This document shows, one piece after another, positions 34,360 to 44,760 of a stretch of DNA of 64,000 bases. The DNA is from Clostridiaceae bacterium (GTDB taxonomy: Bacteria; Bacillota; Clostridia; Lachnospirales; Lachnospiraceae). The stretch lies in assembly GCA_910575435.1 (NCBI GenBank), contig CAJTGI010000005.1, positions 203,574-267,573 on the forward strand. The letters are read 5' to 3'. The notes under the pieces are model-generated. The model ran no database searches, was not told the DNA's origin, and saw only the letters and a program-made list of their open reading frames with translations. The translations under genes and the position numbers were made by a program. Each line of letters opens with the position of its first letter. Position 1 is the stretch's first letter.

Positions 34360-35817
34360 TTATGCCAGCGGCGAATGCTGGTACTCCCTAGTCTGCTCAA
34401 AAGCATAGGCAGCCCGAATTATCTTCTTCTCCTGGAAGCAATCCCCAATCAGCTGCAGACCAATGGGAAGCCCCTTGGAATCCAACCCGCAGGGCAGGGA
34501 AATCCCCGGCAAGCCCGCCAGATTCACAGAGACAGTATAAATATCTCCCAAATACATCTTAATCGGGTCGCTCAGGCTCTCACCCAGCCTAGGTGCCGTG
34601 GTAGGCGCAGCCGGCCCAAGAATCAGGTCATACTGGGAAAATGCCTTGTCAAACGCCTGCTTAATCAACGCCTTCGTGCGCAGTGCCTTCAAGTAATAAG
34701 CATCGTAATACCCGGAACTGAGCACAAAGGAACCCAGCATAATCCGGCGTTTCGCCTCCGGCCCAAATCCCTCGGACCGGGACTTCTTATACATATTGTG
34801 CAGCCCCTCGTAATCGGTAGTTCTGTATCCGTATTTCACCCCGTCAAAGCGTGCCAGGTTGGAGCTCGCCTCCGCGCAGGCAATGACATAATATGCGGGA
34901 ATGGCATACTCCACCAGGCTCAAATCAAATTCCTCCACCAGGGCACCCTTTTCCTCCAGCACCTTGGCCGCCGCCATGATGGAATCTCGCACCTCGCCAT
35001 CCAAGCCTTCCCCCAGATAATCCCTAGGAATGCCAATCTTCATCCCCCTCACGTCTTCTGAGAGAGCAGCAGCGAAGTCATAGTCCTTTCTTTCTACAGA
35101 AGTGGAATCTTTTGCATCATGGGAAGCGATGGCCTCCAGTATCGTGGCGCAATCTGTCACATCCTTCGCCACCGGGCCAATCTGGTCCAAGGAGGAGCCA
35201 TAGGCAATCAATCCATATCTGGATACCGTGCCGTAGGTGGGCTTTAGGCCCGTCACGCCGCAGAAGGAACTGGGCTGGCGAATCGATCCGCCCGTATCGG
35301 AACCCAAGGCGTAGGAACATTCCTCTGCCGCCACTGCGGCACAGGAGCCGCCGGAAGATCCCCCCGGCACATGCTCCCCATTCCAGGGATTTCTCGTGGC
35401 ACCGTAGGCCGACGTCTCCGTGGTGCTACCCATGGCGAACTCGTCCATATTCGTCTTTCCCATCACCACCGCCCCGGCTCTCTCCAGATTTGCCACTGCT
35501 TCCGCCGTGTATGTGGGCACAAAATTCCCCAAAATCTTGGAACTGCAGGTAGTGAGCAGTCCCCGGGTGCACATATTGTCCTTCACTGCCACCGGAACCC
35601 CCGCCAGAGGGCTATCATACACGCCCTTCCGAATGCCCTCCTGCACTTTTTCTGCCCGCTCTAATGCCCGCTCTCCGTCCACGGTAACAAAGCCATTTAC
35701 CTTCTCCTCTTTTGCTGCTGCGGCATCCAGAGCCGCCTGGACGGCCTCGGTCACGGACACCTCACCCGCCTTGATCTTCTTTCCCAGCGCTACCGCCGTC
35801 AAACTCATCAATGACAT
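34360..35817 (-). CDS. gatA: Asp/Glu-tRNA amidotransferase subunit A
   Basis: Amidase subunit, 485 aa, that frees ammonia from glutamine. The amidase signature catalytic triad is present as Lys79 (VAVKDN), Ser154 in GGSSGGS and Ser178 in GSDTGGSIRQP, the numbering also found in S. aureus GatA. GAGGTTATAC precedes the ATG. It lies in gatC-gatA-gatB order. Confidence 0.98.
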   Translation of the reverse strand: MSLMSLTAVALGKKIKAGEVSVTEAVQAALDAAAAKEEKVNGFVTVDGERALERAEKVQEGIRKGVYDSPLAGVPVAVKDNMCTRGLLTTCSSKILGNFVPTYTAEAVANLERAGAVVMGKTNMDEFAMGSTTETSAYGATRNPWNGEHVPGGSSGGSCAAVAAEECSYALGSDTGGSIRQPSSFCGVTGLKPTYGTVSRYGLIAYGSSLDQIGPVAKDVTDCATILEAIASHDAKDSTSVERKDYDFAAALSEDVRGMKIGIPRDYLGEGLDGEVRDSIMAAAKVLEEKGALVEEFDLSLVEYAIPAYYVIACAEASSNLARFDGVKYGYRTTDYEGLHNMYKKSRSEGFGPEAKRRIMLGSFVLSSGYYDAYYLKALRTKALIKQAFDKAFSQYDLILGPAAPTTAPRLGESLSDPIKMYLGDIYTVSVNLAGLPGISLPCGLDSKGLPIGLQLIGDCFQEKKIIRAAYAFEQTREYQHSPLA

Positions 35818-35891
35818 GTATAACCTCTTTTCTGCACTACAAATCTTGCGTTACTGATCCTACTCATTTCCCAGCGCGTGGAACATGCTGG

Positions 35892-36182
35892 TCAGATCGT
35901 CTTCGGCACCACAAAAGCGTCTTCCTTCCGCTCCGGCGCATTCTCTAACGTGGCATCCCTGCCGTCCCCATTTGTCACCTCATCCTCCCGAAACACATTG
36001 TTTACCGGAAATACATGGGACATAGGCTCCACGCCAGAGGTATCCAGCTCATTCAGCTGATCGATATAGTCCAGCATCTCTCCCATATCCTTTTTCGCCT
36101 GTTCCTTTTCCTGGCCGTCTAGTTCCAGCTTCGCCAGAATCCCCACATATTCTATTGTCTCATCAGAAATTATATTCGCCAT
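35892..36182 (-). CDS. gatC: Asp/Glu-tRNA amidotransferase subunit C
   Basis: Small linker subunit (96 aa) that wraps GatA and GatB. Family residues include TIEYVGILAKLELDGQEKEQAKKDM and the C-terminal segment with SHVFPVNNVFREDEV. It is the first gene of the gat operon; the ribosome site again falls in the motif GAAATGAGG. Confidence 0.95.
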   Translation of the reverse strand: MANIISDETIEYVGILAKLELDGQEKEQAKKDMGEMLDYIDQLNELDTSGVEPMSHVFPVNNVFREDEVTNGDGRDATLENAPERKEDAFVVPKTI

Positions 36183-36285
36183 TCTCTCACCTCATTTCTT
36201 CCTGTCCAATTCCTGCGGACAAGCCATCCCGTCGCCCACTCTTCCTGACCAGAACCGATCTCCAAGCCATCCACATGGGATGGCA

Positions 36286-37221
36286 CTATCCAAACATTCC
36301 GGTAAAGAAGTCGGCAATCGCCTGAAAAATATCCGCAAAGAAACTTCCCACCTTCTCTAGCAATCCCCCAGTGTCCACCTGGCTGAAATCAATGCCCGAA
36401 TCCTTCAGCTTGTCATAGATATCCTTCGCCTGGCTTTTGATGGCGTCCACGTCCACATCCACTTTGGAAACCTTCTCCATCATATCCACGATATTTTCCA
36501 CATCCTTCTCCGAGATGTCCAAATTCAAGGCCCTGGCTGAAGATTCCACCGCATCCCTGATATCTTGGGAGGAGGCATCATTCTGGGAAAACACCCTCTC
36601 CTTCACAGCGGCAATGAGTTCTGCCGCTTTCGCTTTGTCCCCCACAGAATCTGCAAGTTCCGCCGTGGTTACCAGTTCGTCCGTGGCAGCGTCCATGATA
36701 TCCTCGGATATCTCCTGATCCGTCATCTCCGCATATGCCTTCATCGCCCCCACCAGGGCAGAGGTGCCGGAAATGTTAAAAGGCCCCACCACCGTCACGC
36801 TGGCATCTTTCAGCCCTGCAGTAGCCAAGGCATTGCAGTACATGCTGGAAGTGCAGTAACTGATGTTCTTCGTCTCCACGTCAATGCCGCTGCCTTCCTC
36901 CGTCTTCACGATCATCACGGAAGAGAGGGCGCGCTTGCCAATGACAGAGGCAGCAATGTAATCTCCCAGATAATCATGCTCCTCCTGATTGGTAATCTCC
37001 ACGGTCTTATAGTCCTCCACATCCTTCTCCGTGATGCCAAACCCGCTTAATACTGCCGCCTTTTCCTTCTTATTCAAATCTGCTCCAAAGGCAATATACC
37101 TGTCAAAACTGGTGTCCTCATCCTCTATCACCGCATCTGCCGCCGCCCGCTGCGGCATTGCTCCCATACAGGCAAATGCCAGCAGACCAACCACTAGCCA
37201 TCCAAATACTCTCTTCCTCAT
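36286..37221 (-). CDS. secreted DUF1002 domain protein
   Basis: Exported protein of 311 aa. The signal peptide (residues 1-28, ending PQRAAADA) is followed by the DUF1002 domain (IAFGADLNKKEKAAVLSGFG, SYCTSSMYCNALATAGLKDA, VVGPFNISGTSALVGAMKAY) and a C-terminal amphipathic helical region. The family is widespread in clostridia and bacilli and has no known function. The start at 37221 is set by GGAGG with 6 nt spacing. Confidence 0.85.
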   Translation of the reverse strand: MRKRVFGWLVVGLLAFACMGAMPQRAAADAVIEDEDTSFDRYIAFGADLNKKEKAAVLSGFGITEKDVEDYKTVEITNQEEHDYLGDYIAASVIGKRALSSVMIVKTEEGSGIDVETKNISYCTSSMYCNALATAGLKDASVTVVGPFNISGTSALVGAMKAYAEMTDQEISEDIMDAATDELVTTAELADSVGDKAKAAELIAAVKERVFSQNDASSQDIRDAVESSARALNLDISEKDVENIVDMMEKVSKVDVDVDAIKSQAKDIYDKLKDSGIDFSQVDTGGLLEKVGSFFADIFQAIADFFTGMFG

Positions 37222-37363
37222 AACCATCCTCCATTCCTTCCATGCCCTGCAAACTCCAATGCGCAAATCATGCGCCGTGCCCCAGGACAAGATTTTCCAC
37301 CTGGCACCTTTTTTACCAAAGATAGCCAGAGCCCCAATGAAACTCTGGCTGCACGCTCCGCCA

Positions 37364-38584
37364 TCATGCCTTTCCGGCCTTGATTCTCTCCATGGCTTTC
37401 ACCGTGTTCTCCGCACTGCCAAAGGCCGTCAGGCGGAAATATCCCTCCCCGCTGGGGCCAAAGCCAGAGCCAGGCGTTCCCACGATATTCAGCTCCTCCA
37501 GCAGATAATCAAAGAAATCCCAGGACTTCATGCCCTCAGGCGTCTTCATCCAGATGTAGGGCGCATCCACGCCGCCATATACATCATATCCTGCGCCGAT
37601 CAGCCCCTCCCGGATCACCTTCGCATTGTTCATGTAATAGGCGATCTGCTCTCCTGTCTGCTTCCTGCCCTCCGGGCTATAGACAGCGGCCCCCGCCGCC
37701 TGGATAATGTAGGGCGCGCCGTTGAATTTCGTGCCATGCCGCCTTGCCCACAGGGCATGGAGAGATACCCCGCCGCATTTCAATGCCTTGGGCACCACGG
37801 TAAATCCCAGGCGGGTACCGGTAAATCCCGCATTCTTAGAAAAACTGCGAATCTCAATGGCACATGCCTCGGCCCCCTGGCACTGATAAATCGAATGGGG
37901 CACATTCTCAGAAGTAATATATGCCTCATAAGCCCCATCGTAGATAATCACTGCCCCCACCTTCAATGCATAATCAACCCAGACCTGAAGCTGCTCCGTA
38001 GTCAAAGTCGTTCCCGTAGGATTGTTAGGAAAGCACAGATATATTACGTCCGGCGTCTCCCGGGGAAGTTCTGGAACAAAGCCATTCTCGCTAGTGCAGG
38101 GCATGTAGATTACGCCGGACCATTTCTCCGCAGCCTCATCATACGCTCCCGTGCGCCCCGACATGGCATTGGAATCCACATACACCGGATACACTGGATC
38201 CGTCACCGCAATTTTCGTATCCTCCGCAAATATATCTACAATATTGCCGGAATCGCTCTTCGCGCCATCGCTGACAAATATCTCGTCAGCGGAAATATCG
38301 CATCCCCTGGCTTTATAATCATTTTCTACAATGGCATTGCGCAAAAATTCATAGCCTAAATCCGGCGCATAGCCCATAAAGGTCTCCTGCCTGGACATCT
38401 CGTCCACTGCGCTATGTAGCCGTTCAATCACGGCCGGACAGAGAGGAAGGGTCACATCGCCGATTCCCATGCGAATGATTTCCTTGTCTGGGTTCGCTGA
38501 AGAATACTCCCCAACCTTCTTTCCAATCGTAGAAAAAAGATAACTCCCCGGCAACTTCAAATAATTCTCGTTAATCCTAAACAT
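37364..38584 (-). CDS. dapL: LL-diaminopimelate aminotransferase
   Basis: PLP enzyme making LL-diaminopimelate directly from tetrahydrodipicolinate, for lysine and peptidoglycan. It has 406 aa. The N-terminus [20 protein letters not shown] is characteristic, with [23 protein letters not shown] and the PLP-Lys motif [28 protein letters not shown] precedes the ATG. A weak hairpin (AGCCAGAG/CTCTGGCT near 37324-37350) follows the gene. Confidence 0.95.
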   Translation of the reverse strand: MFRINENYLKLPGSYLFSTIGKKVGEYSSANPDKEIIRMGIGDVTLPLCPAVIERLHSAVDEMSRQETFMGYAPDLGYEFLRNAIVENDYKARGCDISADEIFVSDGAKSDSGNIVDIFAEDTKIAVTDPVYPVYVDSNAMSGRTGAYDEAAEKWSGVIYMPCTSENGFVPELPRETPDVIYLCFPNNPTGTTLTTEQLQVWVDYALKVGAVIIYDGAYEAYITSENVPHSIYQCQGAEACAIEIRSFSKNAGFTGTRLGFTVVPKALKCGGVSLHALWARRHGTKFNGAPYIIQAAGAAVYSPEGRKQTGEQIAYYMNNAKVIREGLIGAGYDVYGGVDAPYIWMKTPEGMKSWDFFDYLLEELNIVGTPGSGFGPSGEGYFRLTAFGSAENTVKAMERIKAGKA

Positions 38585-38681
38585 CTGTCAGTCCTCCAAT
38601 CATTCTGTCAACCACTTTTTCATAAATATTTTACACGAAAGATATGGGGATTGCAAGCAAAAGAAAGCCCGTGCGCGCCTT

Positions 38682-39044
38682 TCACCCAGCGAGCCGGTCA
38701 ACGGCTTGGGAAGCGTCTGCTTGAAAATAAATGTCTTTTCCCTTATTGCTCTCATACATGAAATCTTTCAAAGGCTTGCTGGTATACTTAGAAAAATCGC
38801 CATATATTGCAAATCTCACACCATAATTAATAAATTTCTGCAATATCTCTCCCGCCAGGCAAGTGCTTAAAATGAAAAAATCCTCCACTATGGCTCCCTT
38901 GTTTATGGCAATATTCGTACATCTCGTCTCATACTTCACGGTCATAATCAGGTCCAGGGCAGACTGGACATCTGTAATCACCAGTTCGTCACTGTCTACG
39001 ACCGCAACCTCCACATTATTTTTTCTAACAACCTCAGTTTTCAT
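38682..39044 (-). CDS. DUF4180 domain protein
   Basis: Cytoplasmic protein of 120 aa matching the DUF4180 family by its overall pattern: a start with VVDSDELVITDVQSALDLIMTV, a central DFFILSTCLAGEILQKF and C-terminal FAIYGDFSKYTSKPLKDF. Function unknown. GAAGGAGGTAGAAG precedes the ATG. It stands between dapL and the deacetylase gene on the same strand. Confidence 0.8.
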   Translation of the reverse strand: MKTEVVRKNNVEVAVVDSDELVITDVQSALDLIMTVKYETRCTNIAINKGAIVEDFFILSTCLAGEILQKFINYGVRFAIYGDFSKYTSKPLKDFMYESNKGKDIYFQADASQAVDRLAG

Positions 39045-39116
39045 CTTCTACCTCCTTCACCATTGTTATTTGTTCACGACCCAATCTCCCATCCAACTTC
39101 CGAATGCCCGACACGG

Positions 39117-40523
39117 CTATCTCGTAAATCGGCTATAGGTTTTCCCCGGGGACATGCCGCCCCGGTAAGCCGCCAACTCGGTCACCGTCACCAGCTGGTA
39201 CCCCCTTGCCTTCAACGTCCTGATAATCGAATCTGCGGCTCTGGCCGTGGGCAGATGCAGGTCGTGCATCAGCACCACGTCTCCGTCCCGGGCTCTCTGC
39301 AACACGCACCGAATCGTGGCAGAAGTGCTTCTAGTCTTCCAGTCCAGGGTGTCAATAGACCAGAGGATCACCGGCATCCCCGCAGCCTTGCAGACAGCGG
39401 GATTGATGCTTCCCCCTGGCGGACGCATGATTCGAATATCCCTCCCAATCTGCGCCCTCACCACCCGATTGGTCTGGTCCAGCACGGACTTCACCTGCCG
39501 GGGAGAGAGCCTGGTAAGCTTATTGTGGCTGTATGTATGGTTTCCAATCTCGCACCCTAGGGCCGCTGCCCGCCTGACGCTTCCCGGGTAGCGTCCCACG
39601 CTGCCCCCCACCACGAAAAACGTGGCCCGGGCCTTATATTTCTTCAGCGCGCGAAGCACTATGGGCGTGTGGGGGGAAGGGCCGTCGTCGTAAGTCAGGG
39701 CAATCATTTTCCTTCTCCCGTCAATGGCCATCTGGCTCGCGGCACTGCTCTCGCCGCCCCGCCCGCCGGCATCATCCCTGGCTCGTACCTTGTAGGTATA
39801 GAACTTTCCGCCCCTCCGCCTCTTGTCTGTGTAAGAATTTTTCGTTCCCTTCACAGTGGCGATCACCTGATATCTGCCCTTGGCCTCATTCTTTCTCAGG
39901 ATTTGATAGCGGTCCGCTCCCTTGACCCTCTTCCAGCGCAGCACAAGCTTCCGGGAGCCGGACAGATTTGAAATCCTCCTCAGACGGACTTTATTCAGAG
40001 AACGCCCCTTTACCGTCTCACTGGAAGAATAGGCGCCATATTCTCCAGAATATACCTTCAGACGATAGTAGTATGCCCTTCCAGGTATGCGTTTTCTATC
40101 TGTGTAGCGGCATTTCTCCCCATCCGTTTTGTAAATCCGGCGAAATCCTCCAGATTTCTTTTCGCTCCGGTAGAGCACATACTCTTCCCCGCCGTCTATT
40201 TCATCCCAGCAGAGCAAAATCCTGCCATCGGGCCTAGATGCCGCCATCAATACCGGCTCTTCCATCTCGTTCTCATCCAGCCCATCCGGCGTCTCCTTGT
40301 TCTCCTCCTGACCTTCCTGAACGGCGCCGCACTCCTTCTGAACCATCCTCTGCCCCTGCCATCGGCCGCCGTCCCATTCCGCCGACTTCCCCCGCTTGAC
40401 GCTGACGGACTTTTCTGCCGAAGCGGCTGGAGATTCCCAGAATGAGGCGCACATTATCAAAATGCCAGCAAGGAAAGCCATTCTTGCAATCCTTCCCAAC
40501 CCTTTAAATATTTTCTTCTCCAT
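39117..40523 (-). CDS. secreted polysaccharide deacetylase with Fn3-like domains
   Basis: Exported NodB-fold deacetylase, 468 aa, probably acting on peptidoglycan or another N-acetylated polymer. It has a signal peptide, a charged linker (about 30-90), two fibronectin III-like repeats (about 90-270) rich in Arg/Lys, then the NodB domain (about 275-460). Catalytic motifs are TYDDGPS (Asp base and metal Asp), GNHTYSHNKL (two metal His), MRPPGG, SIDTLDW and VVLMHD. The ATG at 40523 follows AAGGA; a TTG one codon upstream is also possible. It follows proS on the same strand. Confidence 0.9.
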   Translation of the reverse strand: MEKKIFKGLGRIARMAFLAGILIMCASFWESPAASAEKSVSVKRGKSAEWDGGRWQGQRMVQKECGAVQEGQEENKETPDGLDENEMEEPVLMAASRPDGRILLCWDEIDGGEEYVLYRSEKKSGGFRRIYKTDGEKCRYTDRKRIPGRAYYYRLKVYSGEYGAYSSSETVKGRSLNKVRLRRISNLSGSRKLVLRWKRVKGADRYQILRKNEAKGRYQVIATVKGTKNSYTDKRRRGGKFYTYKVRARDDAGGRGGESSAASQMAIDGRRKMIALTYDDGPSPHTPIVLRALKKYKARATFFVVGGSVGRYPGSVRRAAALGCEIGNHTYSHNKLTRLSPRQVKSVLDQTNRVVRAQIGRDIRIMRPPGGSINPAVCKAAGMPVILWSIDTLDWKTRSTSATIRCVLQRARDGDVVLMHDLHLPTARAADSIIRTLKARGYQLVTVTELAAYRGGMSPGKTYSRFTR

Positions 40524-40555
40524 CAATGCCCATTCCTTTTCGTATTGCCACCATA

Positions 40556-42331
40556 CTATTCACAATGATTCATTCCGTCCTGGGACAGGCCGTATGGCTC
40601 CACCTTCTCTGCAATCTCGTCATGCAGCCTCTGCCGCAGGCTCTGAATATAGCCAAAGACCTCTTCCAGAGCCACCATCTCTTTCACGGACTTATCCCTA
40701 GTGGCTATCTCCACCGCATGTTCCTTGAGATTCCTAGGGCTCACCACCACCCGCACGGGCACGCCAAGAAGGTCCGCATCAGAGAACATCGCCCCGGGAC
40801 GCACGCTCTCCCGGTCGTCGTAAATCACTTCCACGCCCGCGTCCAGCAACTCCCCATACAGCCTGTCAGCCACCGCCTTGGTCTCCTCATCGTCTGCCCT
40901 AAGGCAACAGATATGCACCTCCCAGGGAGCAACAGAAATAGGCCAGATGGGACCATACTCATCGTGGTACGCCTCGCAGATGGAAGCCGCCAGCCGCCCT
41001 ACGCCAATCCCGTAGCATCCCATGATAGGATAGTGAAGCTGTCCATTCTCGTCCGTATACTGCATGCCCATGGTCTCTGTATATTTGGTGCCCAACTGGA
41101 AAATGTTGCCGACCTCGATGCCCCGCTTGATGGTGATGGCTTTCTTCCCGCAGCAGGGACACACGCTGCCTTCCTGAATCTTGGAGATATCCACATACTC
41201 TGCCTTCTCCAAATCCCTCTCCAGATTTAGCCCCGTATAATGGTACCCATCCCTGTTGGCTCCCGCCACCAGGTTTTCAATTCCCCTTAAGCTCACATCC
41301 AGATAATATTCTACTTCCGTAGAGATATCATAGGGGCCAATATACCCTGCCACCAGAGGATCATCCTCCGTGATTTCTGCCGTATGTATTTCCTCCCCCA
41401 CGATATTGCGCAGCTTGGTCTCATTGACTTCGTAATCCCCCCGCACAAAGGCAACCACGAACTTATCATCTGCATTTTTCTGATACACCACTGCCTTGCA
41501 GGAAAGTTTCTCATCGCTCTTCAGATAATGGCACACCTCCTCGATGGTCTTACACTCCGGCGTCTCCACGCACTGCAAGGACGCCACTGCGCCGGGATTG
41601 TCATTTGCCATCTTGTTCTCTGCCGCCTCCATATTGGCCCGATAGCCGCAGGCGTCGCAGAGCACGATGGAATCCTCCCCCACAGGGGTGAGAAGCATAT
41701 ACTCATGGGAAATATTCCCCCCCATCATGCCGGAATCCGAGGCCACCGTGACCACCTCCGGAATGCCCGCCTTCTGGAAAATGCGGTTGTACGCCACATA
41801 GCATCTGTCATAATACTTCTCCAAATCCTCCTGGGAGGTGTGGAAGGAATAGGCATCCTTCATCGTAAACTCCCGCACCCGGATCATGCCTGCCCTTGGC
41901 CTGGCCTCATCTCGGAACTTTCTCTGGATCTGATAGATCATAAAGGGATACTTGGCGTAGGACTGGGCATACTCCCGCACCAGATGCACAGCCGCCTCCT
42001 CATGGGTCATGGCCAGCACCATGCGGGACTGATTCCTGTCCTTGAAGCGCAAAAGCTCATTTCCCACGCTCTCATATCTGCCGGACTCATCCCACAGATC
42101 CGCAGGCAGCACCACCGGAAATAGCACCTCCTGTCCGTCAATGGCATCCATCTCCGTGCGGATAATCCGCTCAATCTTGGCAGTAATCCTCTTCAATGCC
42201 GGATACTCTGAAAAAATGCCGTTTCCCACATTCTTCATATAGCCCCCCCGCACCATCAGGGCGTGGCTGTCAATCACGCAATCTGCCGGCTTCTCCTTAA
42301 ATCTTGACCCAATCAGTTTTTCTAATTTCAT
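40556..42331 (-). CDS. proS: prolyl-tRNA synthetase
   Basis: Class II synthetase of the bacterial long type (591 aa) with an inserted editing domain (about 235-400) that hydrolyses Ala-tRNA-Pro. Class II motifs are seen in PVVLPADLWDESGRY and FRDEARPRAGMIRVREFTMKDAYSFH, and motif 3 lies in MGCYGIGVGRLAAS. The C-terminal anticodon domain ends near YGLSQDGMNHCE; the last codons overlap a partial repeat C sequence. GGAAGAGAGCAT precedes the ATG. Its expression is controlled by an upstream T-box. Confidence 0.97.
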   Translation of the reverse strand: MKLEKLIGSRFKEKPADCVIDSHALMVRGGYMKNVGNGIFSEYPALKRITAKIERIIRTEMDAIDGQEVLFPVVLPADLWDESGRYESVGNELLRFKDRNQSRMVLAMTHEEAAVHLVREYAQSYAKYPFMIYQIQRKFRDEARPRAGMIRVREFTMKDAYSFHTSQEDLEKYYDRCYVAYNRIFQKAGIPEVVTVASDSGMMGGNISHEYMLLTPVGEDSIVLCDACGYRANMEAAENKMANDNPGAVASLQCVETPECKTIEEVCHYLKSDEKLSCKAVVYQKNADDKFVVAFVRGDYEVNETKLRNIVGEEIHTAEITEDDPLVAGYIGPYDISTEVEYYLDVSLRGIENLVAGANRDGYHYTGLNLERDLEKAEYVDISKIQEGSVCPCCGKKAITIKRGIEVGNIFQLGTKYTETMGMQYTDENGQLHYPIMGCYGIGVGRLAASICEAYHDEYGPIWPISVAPWEVHICCLRADDEETKAVADRLYGELLDAGVEVIYDDRESVRPGAMFSDADLLGVPVRVVVSPRNLKEHAVEIATRDKSVKEMVALEEVFGYIQSLRQRLHDEIAEKVEPYGLSQDGMNHCE

Positions 42332-42348
42332 ATGCTCTCTTCCTTTCT

Positions 42349-42528
42349 GTTCACTCGGCTTTACACTGACATGTCGCTTTCTATCAAACTGTAAAAGCCG
42401 ATTGCTTCGTGCTTCGCACTGCCCGCAATCGCCACCAATATTCGCAATCCGGGCTACCGCCCTACTTGCTCATATTGGTGGTGCGCCAAGTGTCCAAGCA
42501 TGTAGCATGCTCGTTCACTCGGCTTTAC
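42349..42528. repeat. 164-bp insert bounded by 16-bp direct repeats in the proS leader
   Basis: The sequence GTTCACTCGGCTTTAC occurs at 42349-42364 and again at 42513-42528. The DNA between contains hairpins (arms CCACCAATAT/ATATTGGTGG at 42432-42441 and 42472-42481; AGCATG/CATGCT; CGATTGC/GCAATCG). It sits between the T-box terminator and the proS ribosome site. Confidence 0.7.
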
Positions 42529-42529
42529 T

Positions 42530-42846
42530 TTTACAATAAGAAAGCCCCAAATAGAATATCCATTCCATTTAGGGCGAATCAACTCCGCGGTACCACCTAA
42601 TTTCAGGCCATGCCTGCTCTCTGGACCAGCAATCACTAATCTGCCCATGATAACGGGGGCTGCCGTTGGAATTTCCGCAATACCCATATGCGCTTCCCTT
42701 CCAAAACTCCGAGACGGGTTCGGGCAATTTCCATCAAAGCCTCGCACCAACCGGCTTCTCTCTGGGGACTTCCACTGTCCTACTGGCTCTCTTCCACGTC
42801 TTTGCGCTATCGCAACTGCGCTTCCTCTTTTCAAGGAACCACAAGT
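42530..42846 (-). promoter_or_regulatory. T-box riboswitch controlling proS
   Basis: Tandem-transcribed leader with the invariant T-box GGTGGTACCGCGG at 42585-42597 (minus strand) and, after it, a terminator hairpin (arms CCCTAAATGGAATGGA / TCCATTCCATTTAGGG-like, 42544-42574) followed by TTTCTT. Upstream sequence fits stem I and the linker. Uncharged tRNA-Pro should bind and prevent termination; the specifier is probably the CCC/CCG near 42718 but I could not fold it with certainty. Confidence 0.9.
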
Positions 42847-42981
42847 TTTTTCAAATTATAACAAACACTCCCCCATTTGTAAAGGTGTATTTTCCATCCA
42901 TCGCCCTAGCCACAAAATACATATTGTGATATACTCTATGCCAACCCTTTAGACAAGCAAACATTTACGGAGGTAAGAAAA

Positions 42982-43752
42982 ATGGTCAAAGCCATCTTTT
43001 TTGACATCGACGGAACCCTGCTCTCCCATCAGAGCGGCACCGTTCCCTTAAGCGCAAGATCCGCCATCTTCCAATTAAGGGAAAAGGGCATCAAACTCTT
43101 TACGGCAACAGGACGCCATATCAATGAAATTGAAAGACTGCCCGTGGGCGACTTGCCCTTTGACGGCTACATCACATTAAATGGACAAATCTGCCTAGAT
43201 TCTAACAGGACAGTATTATATGATGCCCCCATTTCCACGGAAGATACGGAAAGGATGGCCTCCATCTTCGAGAAGAAAGAAATCCCTGTCTTAATGATTG
43301 AAGCAGACAGGATGTACATTAATTTCATAAATTCCACAGTCCGCGCCACGCAAAAAGCAATTTCCACCCCACTTCCAGAAATCGGAACCTATACGGGAAA
43401 CAAGGTATACCAATACATCGTCTACGGCGATGAAAAGGATGTCCATGCCCTTACCGAACAACTGTCATGGTGCAAAATGAGCCAGTGGAATCCCCATGCC
43501 TTTGACATCATTCCCCTAAAAGGTGGAAAAATTGCTGGCATACAGCATATCTTGAAGCATTTCGGGCTGCAGTCCCAGGAAGCCATGGCCTTTGGAGACG
43601 GCGACAATGACATAGAAATGCTGCACCATGTCGGTATCGGCGTAGCCATGGGAAATGCAAATGACGCAGTAAAGCGGCATGCGGATTACTTGACTGCTGA
43701 CATCGATCAGGATGGCGTAAAGAAGGCATTGGAATTTTACGGGATACTGTAG
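42982..43752 (+). CDS. Cof-type HAD family sugar-phosphatase
   Basis: HAD hydrolase of 256 aa with C2B cap. Motif I FFDIDGTLL, motif II (TATGRH), motif III Lys in GGKIAGIQ and motif IV FGDGDNDIEML are all present. Substrates of this group are sugar phosphates or related metabolites; the exact one is unknown. GGAGGTAAGAAAA precedes the ATG. It converges on folP with a 16-bp overlap of the 3' ends. Confidence 0.9.
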   Translation: MVKAIFFDIDGTLLSHQSGTVPLSARSAIFQLREKGIKLFTATGRHINEIERLPVGDLPFDGYITLNGQICLDSNRTVLYDAPISTEDTERMASIFEKKEIPVLMIEADRMYINFINSTVRATQKAISTPLPEIGTYTGNKVYQYIVYGDEKDVHALTEQLSWCKMSQWNPHAFDIIPLKGGKIAGIQHILKHFGLQSQEAMAFGDGDNDIEMLHHVGIGVAMGNANDAVKRHADYLTADIDQDGVKKALEFYGIL

Positions 43753-44609
43753 CCATACTCCCGAATCCTCTCCATCATCCGGATGGCCCGGACGCTCTTC
43801 CTCACATCATGCACCCTCACCATCTGCCAGCCGCTCTGCACAGCCTGCACCGTGGTGACCAGCGTTCCCTCCTCCCGCTCGGTGACAGGCAGATCAAGGG
43901 TCAGCCCGATGACAGACTTTCTGGAAGCCGCCAGAAGCAGGGGCATCCCCAGCACCTTGAAATCCCCCAGATGGGCTAGCACCTCCAGATTGTGCTCATA
44001 GGTCTTTCCAAATCCAATCCCTGGATCGAGAATCATCTGACCTCTGAAAATCCCGGCCCCCTCCCCGATGGAAACGCTCTCCTCCAGGTCGGCCATCATG
44101 CCAGGCAAAAGCCCCTCCTCATAAACTGCCTCCCGGCGATTCTGCATGACGCACACCGGCTTCTTATGTTTTGCCACCACCTCAGCCATAGTTTCGCCAT
44201 CCCATCCCTTCTCCTCCTGAGAAAAGAGGGATTCATAGCGAAGTCCCCAGATATCATTGGCAAGATCCGCCCCGGCAGAAAGGGCGGCATCCATCACCGG
44301 AGCCTTATAAGTATCCACGGACACTGGCACGTCAAACCGCTTCTTGATTTCCTCCAGCACGGAAATCACCCTGGCCGTCTCCTCCTGGATGGAAACTGCC
44401 TGATAGCCCGGCCGGGTGGATTCTCCCCCCACGTCAATGATGTCCGCTCCCTCCTCCACCATCTCTTCCACATGATAAAGTGCCGCATCCATTTCCCGAA
44501 ACTTCCCCCCATCGGAAAAAGAATCCGGCGTCACATTTAAAATTCCCATCACATAGGTATGCTTCCCGTCAAAATCAAAGTCCTGCTGCCCGATCTTCAT
44601 AATTGCCAT
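43737..44609 (-). CDS. folP: dihydropteroate synthase
   Basis: Condenses pterin pyrophosphate with p-aminobenzoate in folate synthesis; target of sulfonamides. It has 290 aa. Motifs: MGILNVTPDSFSDGGKF, IIDVGGESTRPG, ILDPGIGFGKTYEHNLE, and a final RVHDVR. The start could be the first ATG or the one three codons later; AAAGGA is nearby. It is downstream of folC, which acts later in the same pathway. Confidence 0.94.
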   Translation of the reverse strand: MAIMKIGQQDFDFDGKHTYVMGILNVTPDSFSDGGKFREMDAALYHVEEMVEEGADIIDVGGESTRPGYQAVSIQEETARVISVLEEIKKRFDVPVSVDTYKAPVMDAALSAGADLANDIWGLRYESLFSQEEKGWDGETMAEVVAKHKKPVCVMQNRREAVYEEGLLPGMMADLEESVSIGEGAGIFRGQMILDPGIGFGKTYEHNLEVLAHLGDFKVLGMPLLLAASRKSVIGLTLDLPVTEREEGTLVTTVQAVQSGWQMVRVHDVRKSVRAIRMMERIREYGYSIP

Positions 44610-44760
44610 ATATCCTTTCTGCTGTATTTTAATAATAAATCCTTGATAGATTCACGTATTACCCATGATTGGCATCAATATAGTTTTCCATTCCCTGGTG
44701 CAATTTCCAACATATTTGATCTCGTCGCACCCTCACTAGCAAGCCTGCCCAGTCCGCTTA

